Shown here: positions 8,568 through 17,900 of the stretch, piece by piece
Numbering within the stretch: position 1 is the stretch's first letter
Layout: each line of letters starts with the position of its first letter
DNA from: JACKAL01 sp964400355
GTDB lineage: Bacteria > Bdellovibrionota > Bdellovibrionia > Bdellovibrionales > JAGQZY01
Direction of reading: 5' to 3'
NCBI GenBank assembly: GCA_964400355.1
Contig: CAYNTO010000001.1
Span: 310,001 to 374,000, forward strand
Length of the DNA stretch: 64,000 bases
Notes under the pieces: generated by a model
What the model saw: the letters and a program-made list of their open reading frames with translations, nothing else
Database searches by the model: none
What the model was told of the DNA's origin: nothing
Program-made: the position numbers and the translations under genes

Positions 8568-8942
8568 ATGTCAGCATTATCGAAAGCTCTAGTAGAAGAG
8601 TGCAGAGGAAAACTGCTAAAAACCAAAGAAGAGATTCTTAACCGCGTTCAAGAAGTGCGCAAAGATTTGTACTTCGAGGACAAGGGTGGAGACGAAGCTG
8701 ATCAAACAGCTCGCATCCTGAACGAGAAAGAAATCCTTTCGCTTCACGAAAGACTTCGTGGTCAGCTCTACGAGATAGAGCAAGCGTTGGGACGCATCGA
8801 GGGCGGTGGCTTTGGAATTTGCGAAGAGACCGAAGAAACAATCGAGCCTGATCGTCTTAAAGCGATTCCATGGACTCGCTTGAGCATCGAAGGCGCAGAG
8901 ATCCGCGAAAGCATGAAAAAGCGCTACGCCCAAGGCGAATAA
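8568..8942 (+). CDS. TraR/DksA-family protein with degenerate zinc finger
   Basis: The ATG at 8568 follows a strong GGAGGGG site, so the in-frame start 21 bases upstream is not used. The 124-residue product has the DksA/TraR layout: an N-terminal coiled coil with a DEADQTAR stretch (about residues 35-45, the acidic tip region that enters the RNA polymerase secondary channel in DksA), then the EIEQALGRIEGGGFGIC entry to the zinc finger. Of the four zinc cysteines only the first remains; the CxxC partner is Thr and the second pair reads LSIEGA. Cysteine-poor DksA relatives exist, so the protein may still act on RNA polymerase in the stringent response. It is monocistronic with a long leader. 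Confidence 0.85.
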   Translation: MSALSKALVEECRGKLLKTKEEILNRVQEVRKDLYFEDKGGDEADQTARILNEKEILSLHERLRGQLYEIEQALGRIEGGGFGICEETEETIEPDRLKAIPWTRLSIEGAEIRESMKKRYAQGE

Positions 8943-8997
8943 GCTAATTAAATAAACAAAAATCCGAAAGCACAGCTCACAAGGCCGTGCTCCGGAC

Positions 8998-9017
8998 AGG
9001 TGCCTGGCACCTTTTAG
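8998..9017 (+). repeat. REP-like palindrome, copy 1
   Basis: The core ggtgcctggcacc (8999-9011) is a perfect 13-base palindrome around a central T, followed by ttttag. Its reverse complement reads ctaaaaggtgccaggcacct and matches the copy at 9516-9535 at 18 of 20 positions. It occurs in non-coding DNA just after the DksA-like gene. Confidence 0.6.
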
Positions 9018-9174
9018 TCTAGCGGCGTGTCAATGCGGATCGCTTGAGCCGATTGAGAAACACGTTCGACGTTTTTACCACATCATTTTTCCATTCAGTT
9101 CTTTGAGTCTCAAGTCCATGCCACTCGCGGCAGTTGATGTGGTTCAATGCCATCGCCAAGTCCATAGTGTATTC

Positions 9175-9417
9175 ATGGTCGCTTTAACTCTCGTGTTTTC
9201 TTTCTCCGTTGCCGTCGCTACCTTTGGAAGGCTTTTTAACCGCAGTCTCAAGTTTCGAACAACTGTACTCACCTTGTTTGTGTTTCTCACATTCAGTGCA
9301 TGGGTGCTCGAGCCCGATTTGGATTACTGGATACGGATCAACTGTGCACTTTCGGGATACACGTTTTGCCCTGCAACTTTAGCGGATATATCGAATTCAG
9401 AAATTCGTATGCGGTAA
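9175..9417 (+). CDS. Doubtful small membrane protein between two palindromes
   Basis: An open frame of 80 codons from the ATG at 9175 (up to 104 codons if a TTG at 9103 is used). It predicts two hydrophobic segments (about residues 1-20 and 33-52) and two later cysteines. There is no Shine-Dalgarno, and I recognise no family. It sits alone between the two REP-like palindromes. It may be a chance frame; the two membrane-like stretches are the only support. Confidence 0.25.
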   Translation: MVALTLVFSFSVAVATFGRLFNRSLKFRTTVLTLFVFLTFSAWVLEPDLDYWIRINCALSGYTFCPATLADISNSEIRMR

Positions 9418-9515
9418 AAAAGTTGCTCTATGTAACGAATTGCCGGGACATTGGCAAATAGCTCGATCAGAAGGAGCAGCGGGCAGTTTGTGCGAACGGA
9501 TTATGTGCTGTTAGG

Positions 9516-9535
9516 CTAAAAGGTGCCTGGCGCCT
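9516..9535 (-). repeat. REP-like palindrome, copy 2 (inverted to copy 1)
   Basis: Reads ctaaaaggtgcctggcgcct on the plus strand and matches the reverse complement of the copy at 8998-9017 with two mismatches. Its last two bases overlap the stop codon of the YkgJ gene (9534-9536). It may act as a hairpin at the end of that transcript. Confidence 0.6.
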
Positions 9536-10004
9536 ATATGAGGGAGTCTTCCCAGGATTGTTGTTCGCTGACGATGGATTGGATTTCTTCTTTGGTGTAA
9601 AGGCGGCCTTTGTTGACGCCGGGGCAAAATTGAACGACGTCTTTTTGCCACGATTTTGCACCCATCGTTTCTGGCCAGAAGGGCCATGTGCGGCACTGTG
9701 TGGGACGCGCTTTGTAGACGGTGCACATTTTATTCTTTAAAAAAATACAGGTGGGGGTGCCTTTGTCGGCGATGTGGAAAACGCCATCGGTCTTTTCACA
9801 GTATTCACGTGTGAACTTCGCCGTGGTTAGTCCCAACTCCTTGGCGATGTTCTGACGATCTTTGAGCGTGAGATAAACGAACCCATACTCGCCGTGAGAA
9901 ACACAGCACTTGCCGGATTGCTGGCATTCAAAGCGAACGCCAGCATCCCACCATTGTTTGTTCGCCGATTTTTTTGCAGGTGCCGGTGAATTACGATTGG
10001 ACAT
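9534..10004 (-). CDS. YkgJ-family Fe/Zn cysteine-cluster protein
   Basis: A 156-residue protein with the cysteine-cluster (CxxxxxCC) pattern of the YkgJ/UPF0153 family: FECQQSGKCC (about residues 27-36), EYCEKTDG, PTCIFLKNKMCTVYKARPTQCR and a final FCPGV. In the family these cysteines bind a metal or an iron-sulfur cluster, but the reaction is not established. Its ATG overlaps the last base of the DUF481 stop (10004), so the two are translationally coupled. A Lys/Pro-rich, low-complexity N-terminus precedes the cluster. The stop lies in the REP-like palindrome. Confidence 0.85.
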   Translation of the reverse strand: MSNRNSPAPAKKSANKQWWDAGVRFECQQSGKCCVSHGEYGFVYLTLKDRQNIAKELGLTTAKFTREYCEKTDGVFHIADKGTPTCIFLKNKMCTVYKARPTQCRTWPFWPETMGAKSWQKDVVQFCPGVNKGRLYTKEEIQSIVSEQQSWEDSLI

Positions 10005-10777
10005 TAAAACTTGGCAATCAGCGCCGTCACATGGCGGAAGTCGAAGCGAATAGTGTTGGGTGCCACTGGGAGATTCCGATAGTAGCCCTCGTAGCCAAAC
10101 TTGAGCGACAGAGTGTCGTTGAGTATGACGAGGATATCGGGGCCGAAGTTAATGCGATAGTTCTCGTCGTCTTTCATGTCAGGAAGGTACTCACCCCAAA
10201 TACCAAACTTAACAGTGGGTGAATAGGAATACTCCACTTTGGAATAAAGGCGGATAAAATGGGCTTCGCGATAGGATTGCGTTGTAGCGACACCGTCATC
10301 GATAAATTCTTCATGAAGATACTGATATCCAAGTTCCGCGAACCACTTAAAAGACTCATTGGACACGAGGAAATATTTAGCACCGACACCGTAGTTCTGA
10401 CCGATGTCCAAGCCGATAAAACGGTTTCCGAGAATTCCCGCCTCGAGATAAGAGCTAAATTGCTCCGGAGTAAAAATGTGTTCTTCTCGTAGAGATGTGG
10501 ACCAGTTTTCGGCAGTGCCCTCAACCAGACCACTTTGCTGGTTGCGCGCGCGCGCATTGAGGTAATGAGCCTTCCACTTCAATAAGTCGTTCTCCATCGT
10601 ATACGTGGACTCTTGTTTGCCGCTAAAAGACTGCGACTTTGCGTTTCCGCCTACGACGATATATCCCAGTTCACTTTCGTGATGGAATCCCAGTTTGTCT
10701 TGATCAGTCGCAGTTTGTGATGACTGTGCCATCGCTGTGCTAGATATGAATAAAAATGCAATCAACAAGAAACGCAT
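10004..10777 (-). CDS. DUF481-type outer-membrane beta-barrel protein
   Basis: A 257-residue exported protein. The signal peptide is MRFLLIAFLFISSTAMA (cleavage about residue 17). The mature part has alternating hydrophobic/polar strands with aromatic girdles, including GFHHESELGYIVVGGNAKSQ near residue 30, the usual start of DUF481 (YdiY, salt-induced outer-membrane protein), and ends in a strand closing with Phe (ALIAKF), the BAM recognition type of C-terminus. The role in the family is unclear. A gap of about 80 bases separates it from the upstream agmatinase gene; it overlaps ykgJ by one base. GAGGGAG precedes the ATG at a suitable distance. Confidence 0.85.
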   Translation of the reverse strand: MRFLLIAFLFISSTAMAQSSQTATDQDKLGFHHESELGYIVVGGNAKSQSFSGKQESTYTMENDLLKWKAHYLNARARNQQSGLVEGTAENWSTSLREEHIFTPEQFSSYLEAGILGNRFIGLDIGQNYGVGAKYFLVSNESFKWFAELGYQYLHEEFIDDGVATTQSYREAHFIRLYSKVEYSYSPTVKFGIWGEYLPDMKDDENYRINFGPDILVILNDTLSLKFGYEGYYRNLPVAPNTIRFDFRHVTALIAKF

Positions 10778-10857
10778 GAAGTACTCCCTCTGAGTTGTTC
10801 AACATTGGCGCCAACCATTTAAGCCACGCGCGGATTTAATATATTTAGATTTATTTT

Positions 10858-11904
10858 TTAATCACATTTGAACAATGAGTAGCAACACAAATTGTATAAG
10901 ACGCGGGCGCCCACATTGCCATCCCAACTGTCTAAAGTGGCGCTATCGGGAGGTGTGACTTCACAGAGATCAAAACCGACGATGCGCTTGTTGGAAGTGA
11001 TAATGGAGTTCAATAAATCACACATCTGATCGTAGTACAAACCTCCGGGAACGGGGGTGCCTGTGCTCGGGCAGAGCGAGGGATCGAGACCATCGATATC
11101 GAACGAAACATAAACATTGTCGCTATCGAGGCTTGCCAATATGGCAGCACAGTTGTCAGCCCAAGAATTGCCTTTGTTGAGAGAGCGCTTGAGATCGCGA
11201 TCAAAATAAGCGGTCACGCGCTGATGATTTTGAATGTAATCGTTTTCTTCGGGGCAATAGTCGCGAATTCCAACCTGCACAAGATTTTTGGGCGGATGGG
11301 CACCGTCCATCACATTGCGCATGATCGATGCATGCGAGTGCTTGTAGCCTTGATAGGCGTTGCGAAGATCAGCATGGGCATCGACGTGAAGGATAGAAAC
11401 ATCTCCGGCATAATGATCAATGGTGGCTTGAATCGCACCGAGAGGGCTCGAGTGATCGCCGCCGACCACACCGACCATTTTTCCTTGGCGAAGGAGAGCC
11501 ATGGTTTTTTCGTAAAGATCTTTGTTGATCTTGTGGCTGGCCATATTGATCTTGTTTTGCGCGGCGAGAAGATCCGCGGGGATTTCTTCGCCTGTTTCGA
11601 GTGCCGCCGTAATTTTTTTGGCAAAGGGTTTGAATTCATCATTGAGTTGTTTGATTTTTGCGGCGCCCTCTTCCCACCAGTAAATACCTTTTTCGTAAGC
11701 CTTGCCGGTATCTGGATGCATCACATCTATCTGACGGCTGCATTCGAAGACTGCGGCTGGACCCACCGAAGTTCCAGCGCCATAAGATGTTGTCACTTCC
11801 CAAGGAATGGGAATAAGAATGAGTTTGGCCTCGTCTTTTGTGAATGGAAAACCAAAGATTCCCGCGTCTGCGCTACCGGTGGCATTGGGATCAAATGACG
11901 ACAT
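10858..11904 (-). CDS. speB: Agmatinase/arginase-family ureohydrolase
   Basis: A 348-residue ureohydrolase. The Mn ligands are readable: GGDHSSPLG (His), HVDAHADLR (Asp, His, Asp) and SFDIDGLDPSLCP (Asp, Asp). These are common to arginase, agmatinase and formiminoglutamase. I favour agmatinase (agmatine to putrescine plus urea) because arginine decarboxylase, the enzyme that makes agmatine, is encoded 8 kb upstream on the same strand. The protein is about 40 residues longer than typical SpeB, with an insert around residues 70-105. TAGGAG lies before the ATG. The C25 protease gene ends 42 bases upstream, so read-through transcription is possible. Confidence 0.8.
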   Translation of the reverse strand: MSSFDPNATGSADAGIFGFPFTKDEAKLILIPIPWEVTTSYGAGTSVGPAAVFECSRQIDVMHPDTGKAYEKGIYWWEEGAAKIKQLNDEFKPFAKKITAALETGEEIPADLLAAQNKINMASHKINKDLYEKTMALLRQGKMVGVVGGDHSSPLGAIQATIDHYAGDVSILHVDAHADLRNAYQGYKHSHASIMRNVMDGAHPPKNLVQVGIRDYCPEENDYIQNHQRVTAYFDRDLKRSLNKGNSWADNCAAILASLDSDNVYVSFDIDGLDPSLCPSTGTPVPGGLYYDQMCDLLNSIITSNKRIVGFDLCEVTPPDSATLDSWDGNVGARVLYNLCCYSLFKCD

Positions 11905-11946
11905 ATATCGCTCCTAGAAGTGGCCATGGGCGGCCATTCTAGAGAA

Positions 11947-14900
11947 CTACCGCTTGAGCTGAGTTTTGCGAACAATATAATAAGAGATTCGTATAAGCGC
12001 AAGTGACAGTAGCACTTCTAGGAGAAACGCAAATGCTAAATCTACGGGAGCCTGTTGCGCGCCAGAGGCGTAGGCACCAAATGCCGAGCAACCGCTCGAA
12101 GAGCCGGGTGATGCCGGAGCCGGAGCCGGTGCCGGTGTAGGGGACCCAGATGCGCTTGCGGGCAATACTGCAGAAACCATTGGATCACCAATAATTGTCC
12201 ACGACAACAACGCTTCTTCGTAAGGGGTCTGTGCAAATGCTTGCTGTTTAGAAAGCTTAACCGCGTCGCCGATCGAGGACTGGGTCTTCATGAGTTGCTC
12301 AAAGAATGCATTCTGATAAACCGATTGAACCGTTGGAGGCGTCATCGACGTGGAACCCCAGAATACAATCGCTCCTCCTGAAGGCTTCATTACTAGCTTT
12401 TCTGCGAAGCTTGCGCTGCTGGGATCATAGAAGTTGGCGTTTAAGCAGTTCATCGCCACCACAACCGGTAATTGGGTGTTATTAAGAGCGTCGATATCGT
12501 TGTTATTAAAGATGTAGGCGTCGCCCCACATGTTTTCGGCACCGTGGCCCATGTAGTGGATCACTGAGGAACTGTTAAACGAGTCTGTGAGTTGCGCTTT
12601 GAACTGCGTATCGCCCAATTGTGTGCGACTCAAGAGCTGCGTCGCCTTGCTCGCACTCCATGAGTCAATGTTCGTCTGTAAGTCCGTAGAGAACGCGTCG
12701 AAATTTTCGCCTGTGTAATGGGCCTTATCGGCAAGAAGCGTAAAGCGAGGTTGAGCAGGACGCACGTTGCCGGTTTCGTAATTGACGACTTTGCTCACGT
12801 AATCGCGCAACTCCGCAGTGGAGCGCGCAGGTATGCGACCAACAACTGCAAAAGGTGTTTCACTGCCGTCCTTAGTCACGTACCAGTGATCGGATCCGTA
12901 GTTAAATGCAAGACCCTTCATCAGTTTAACCGGTAAGCTATTGGCCGGCACAGAATTGATATAGCCTTTTGGATCGTAAGTTCCGTCACCCAAAAGAACG
13001 ACGTATTTGGGCGCGATCTGCCAATGTTCGTTGCTATAGATAAGGAAATCGCGGATCGCATCGGTGTTAACAATCCCCTTTCCAAATTCATTGTAGATAC
13101 TGTCGAGCTCAATAAGTTTCGTTTTATAACCTTGTGCCTGACGGTGGGCTGCAAGGGATTTCGCGGCTTCTAACAATTCCCAAGTACCAATGTAAACCAC
13201 GTCGGCTTGGTTGCTGGCATCGGCCAGCGAACTTCCAAAGATCAGTTGTAAAGAAGAAGGTGTGGACAGTTGCGATTCGGACGACGCCCAGATGCGACGA
13301 CCTGTTTGCGGATCTGCAGAGGTATTGAAGCCAACGGAATATGTTCCATTGAGTTGAACTTGAGCATTGGTCCAGCGGTCGACGAGACCAAATTGGCTCA
13401 CGTCGTAGATGTAATCCGGGGATTCTGTAAAGCCATCAATAAAAATGTCGCTGTCAGCCTGAGTGTTCTGCACGAACAATTTATTGGAGTTTGTGAACCA
13501 CTCTTGTGTGTACTGTACGTCGATGTAGTCTATGTAGACCATATCGTATTCACCAGAAATCAGGTGAGTTCCGGTAGGACGCAGAGTGATCTTATTTTTT
13601 CCTGGGGCAAAATACATCCCTGGAATAGAGTATGAGAGAAGCTGTGCTTCGCCACCAGGGAAAGATACAGTTCCACCTGGAACCACTTGGTCATTGATCA
13701 GAAGCTCTAAGCTGCTTTGATAATTAACGGCTGAGGTCGTGCGCGTTTTTGCCAAAACCTGAACCACGACCGGTTGAGTATTGAGCAAGTGTGGAAGTTC
13801 CGCATCTGTTTCCAGTGCAACGGTTGTGCCGCCGACTTCTGTGTAAAATAGTCCCCACACGAAGAGGTCCATATTTTGGTCGTAAGGTTCATTAAAGATA
13901 GCTGCGTTGTTTTCCTCCAAGCGAACACGTGTGCGTGTTCCACCTTGTGAATTACTAATGCCCGATGGTGCCGAGACGTCCACGGCGTTCATGCGCAGAC
14001 CAGGTATCATTGATACGTAGTCATAAACAAGGAGTGCAAAGCTTGAGGAGCTATCGAGCGTTTCGGTTGCGCGGGCATAAAAGCGCAGCGAATCGCCACT
14101 GGAAAAGTTTCCGGAAGCGGAAGTCACATCTAAAGGGTGTTCCTGGTCGAGAATGTAAAGTTTAAATTTGCTGACATCACCCAAATGGAAAGGAGCCACC
14201 ACGCCAGCATCCATCAGCTCGTCGTAAGTGACTTGATAGACTCCGTCAGAGTTCAAACCTATGCGAAGAGCGCCGGGTGAACCCCATACGTCGGCAGCCG
14301 AAATGGGCGACGTGGGCTGCCAAGAGGTATTCCCATTGAGAAATACATCGACAATGATTTCGTTATATTTTTTGAGCGTCGAGGATGATGCCGTGTAAGC
14401 CACAGCATGAACGGTGAGCGGCAAATAAGAGTGGCCGTCGTTTTTAACGATCGGGTTCAAACTGATTGGCGAGGCTGGAAGCTCCGTGCTTGAGGCATAG
14501 GCTGCAGCATCCAAGCTCCACTGAGACTGCAGTTGCTGGCCAACAGCAACCCACGCCGGCGCGGGGGCGACTAAAATGTTACTGGTGCTCGAGGCGCTGT
14601 CGACAATGGTGTAGCTCGCTTGCGTGTCCGCATCAGATACCTTCAGCATCAGTGTTCGAGTGAGAAGCTCTGGTTTGCCTGCATCCACAGTTTTTGCAAA
14701 CAGAGGTATGGCCAAATGGTTGTAGCTTGGATTTGCACTATCCGGCGTTTGGTTCAGCGTAGGAATAGTAATTCTCAGGCGCATCGCATTTTCGGTGCGG
14801 CTCAAAAGATCCACGTTGGGCTCCAAGTTAATCATGCCTGGCGTTGGAGACGAGGAACCGGTTCCGCCAGAACTTTGCGAGCCAGACGGATTCGAGGAGA

Positions 14901-17900
14901 CTATGGTGCTGGCGAGAGGTGGTGGCGGTGCACTCAATGCAGCGTCAGGAGTGGCAGAAACTGGGCCATGAAGAGTTCGCTCTTCGGTGGACGAGATGTC
15001 TTCCAATTTATAATAGTAAGTCACGCCATTGGTGGCGTCTTCGTCTATAAATGCATAACTACCATGGATATTGGTGGTAAATAAATCATTACGTATCATC
15101 TCGGCATTGAGCTGAGTAAAGCCAGTAGCAGGTGAAATGCTTCGATAAACGTTAAAGCCCTTGTGATACCACTCTAACCCGGTTGTCCATTCGAGAACCA
15201 CTTTACCGTTGTATGGAGTGGCTTTAAACTCGGTGAGAGACACAGGCGAAGCAGCACGATCAATAACGATATTACATGCCGTTTCCGAAATATGAGCGTC
15301 AGTGTTGGTCGTGAGATACGGCCAAAAATCTCCAAACCATTGATCAAAGCTCACCGTTCTGCTCGCACATCCCGAAGAATAACCGAGGAAATATGACGAC
15401 GCTTCTGTGGGAGGAGAATTGGCCGAGCCCCAGTACCATCCAAAATTGCTTATAGTTGTTGGGAGTGCGCCGGTGGTGTTGAGCTGAAGTGCACGCATTC
15501 CTGCAGAGTTAGGAAGGCTGCGCAACTGACCGCCGTTAATTTGTGTGACATTGGTAGTGCCGCCGATATTCAGCCCAGAAGTCCCGAGATATTCAAAGAC
15601 GAAACCGACTAAGTTCACTCCACCCGAAGTGGTCGTGAAGTTCCATGTGCCCGAACCGCCGCGACGAGTGAGATAGGCTTTATTGGAAAGCGATTGAGGG
15701 TAGGCATCATTAGTTCCTGTTGTCGCTAGAGTACCGCCATTGATCGTCATTGTTTGGCTAGCACCAATTTCTAAGCGACCTGCGCCAGCGATAGAAAGAG
15801 TTCCTGCGGTGAGTGTAAAGCCACCATTCACCGAGAGCGTTTTGTTGGAAGGTATGTAAAATGTAAAATTGCTACCACCGGGCATCGACATCGCAGAATT
15901 CACGTTGAGTGTCGAGCTATTCGTCGTTACCGAACCGCCTGCAGTCTTATTGAATGTTAGAGAATCCAATGTTGTAGAGCTCGTGATCGTTTGTGATGTG
16001 GCTACAGTTCCGTTATCACGTATAATCAATGGACGGCCATTTTGCGTAAAGGTTCCCGAATTTTCAAACGAACCATATACTTCGAGTTGTCCTGGGTTAT
16101 TTATGGTAAGGTTTCCGGAACCAATCGTAACCGTCTTACAAACGGCTGCAGTCGTTATAATCGGATTGTTGGCCGCCGAGTTGATAAAACAGTTGAGAGC
16201 GGAAGTGGGGATTCCACCATTCCAGTTGCCGGCCACGTTCCACGCTGTGCCAGAAGCACCTGTCCAATAGGTGGATGAGCCAACAATTGTTGTCATTCCT
16301 AGATCCACTGGCGGAGAGGTAGCTCCGTTAAAAGCAAAAGCCTGTGAATTGGTGACGTGTGAGCTTTGATCGATTTTAACACCGACAGTTGCGCCATTAG
16401 TAGCTGTGGCGCTCAGGGATGCCATAACATAGAAACAACGTTTGGGTGGCGTTGTGGCATGAGATTGAATAGTTGCGCCCGTGATTCCACTGTACTCGGC
16501 GCGTGCGGGGTTACCTGTAAATATCGTCGAACCAATCAGTGTTCCGCCTGTTCCGCTACACGCAGAATCATAATAGAGAGACACGGAATCCACATCAGCA
16601 GCAGAGCCGGTACCAATGAGTGTGAGGCGCATGTAAGTTATATCTGTATTTGAAAATGCGCCCGCGGTAGTTTGATCAAATCCAAAGCGGCCGAGGTTCA
16701 CCACTGCACCCTGATTGGAAGATGCCGGAGCTGTGGCTTCCTGAGTGAGATCTAGTGTATTGGTAAGGCTGACCCAGCTTACCAGGTAATTTACGTTCTC
16801 ACTCGTTGCTGCACCAGTAATGGAACCGGAGTAGTTGGTCATACTCAATGTCCCGGCCGCAGCATTGGTAGATACACTGCGCACGCCGGTTGCGCCTGAA
16901 CCAGAAGCATCAAAGGTCATCGTATCTAACGCATTTCCGGGTATTTGACGGAGAAGACGTAGTAAACGAACGTTGTTGGCGCCTGGATACGTGTAGCTAC
17001 CGTTTCGTAAATTGTTTGTCGCATCAATTGTTGCTGCGGCATTGATAGTAAGGCCGTAGGTGCCGCCCAAATTACGTATAGAGTAGTAGCGCGCACGGAT
17101 TGTTCCGTTGACTACAATTGTAAAGGCGCTCGCATTGTTTTGCGCACGAATGTCTGCGGTCTTGTTGGTGTCACCAACAAGCTCAAATATACCGCCGCTG
17201 TTGACGGTGATACTGTCGCCGTTACCCATTACCAGCACGCCGCCAGGTTCGATGTCGAATGTTGCGCCACTTGCCACTGTGATGTTGCCGAGCACTGTCA
17301 GTGTGGCACCATCCACGATTCGGGTCGTGCCGCTATTGAGTGTGAGTGCGCCGTTGATTGTACCGCTCGATTCAAAGGTGACTGGGCCCGTGGCATTGTT
17401 TACCGTTACAGATCCAGGAAAGACATTTCCGTTCATATTGATCGACTGAGTGGTAGTGCCTGAAAAATTGAGTACCGCATTAGTGCCTGTAGCCGTGTAA
17501 GAAAATGTGGAGCCCACAGTGAGAGCTCCGGCTACAGAAAAAATGTTTGCGGTATTGTTCCAATCAATCGACCCACTGGAAAGCCAATTCATATTTCTAC
17601 AGGCAAAGGCCGCAGACATTCGCGGCGCCGCGTAACCCGCACCGATTTCGCAATCACGAGTGTTGTTGGGAACCGTACCAGGCGTCCAGTTGCCTGCTGT
17701 TCCCATTGCGTTTCCGTTTCCGCCATTCCAGCGATAGAGTGTACCTCCAGTGATGGTAGCGACACCTGCGGATAGGGGCGGGCTGTTCGTTGCCGAGAGC
17801 GGATAGCCTGCGGAATTTACGATGTCATCGGTTGAGAGAATTTTTACGCCGATGGTATTGTTCACTTGAGCATTTGCTGTTGTGGATATCAACGCGTGTA

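Noticed and set aside
17108..17463. Plus-strand frames inside the C25 gene
   Set aside because: Low-complexity Thr/Ser/Gly/Asn coding gives long open antisense frames; none has a ribosome binding site or a recognisable domain.
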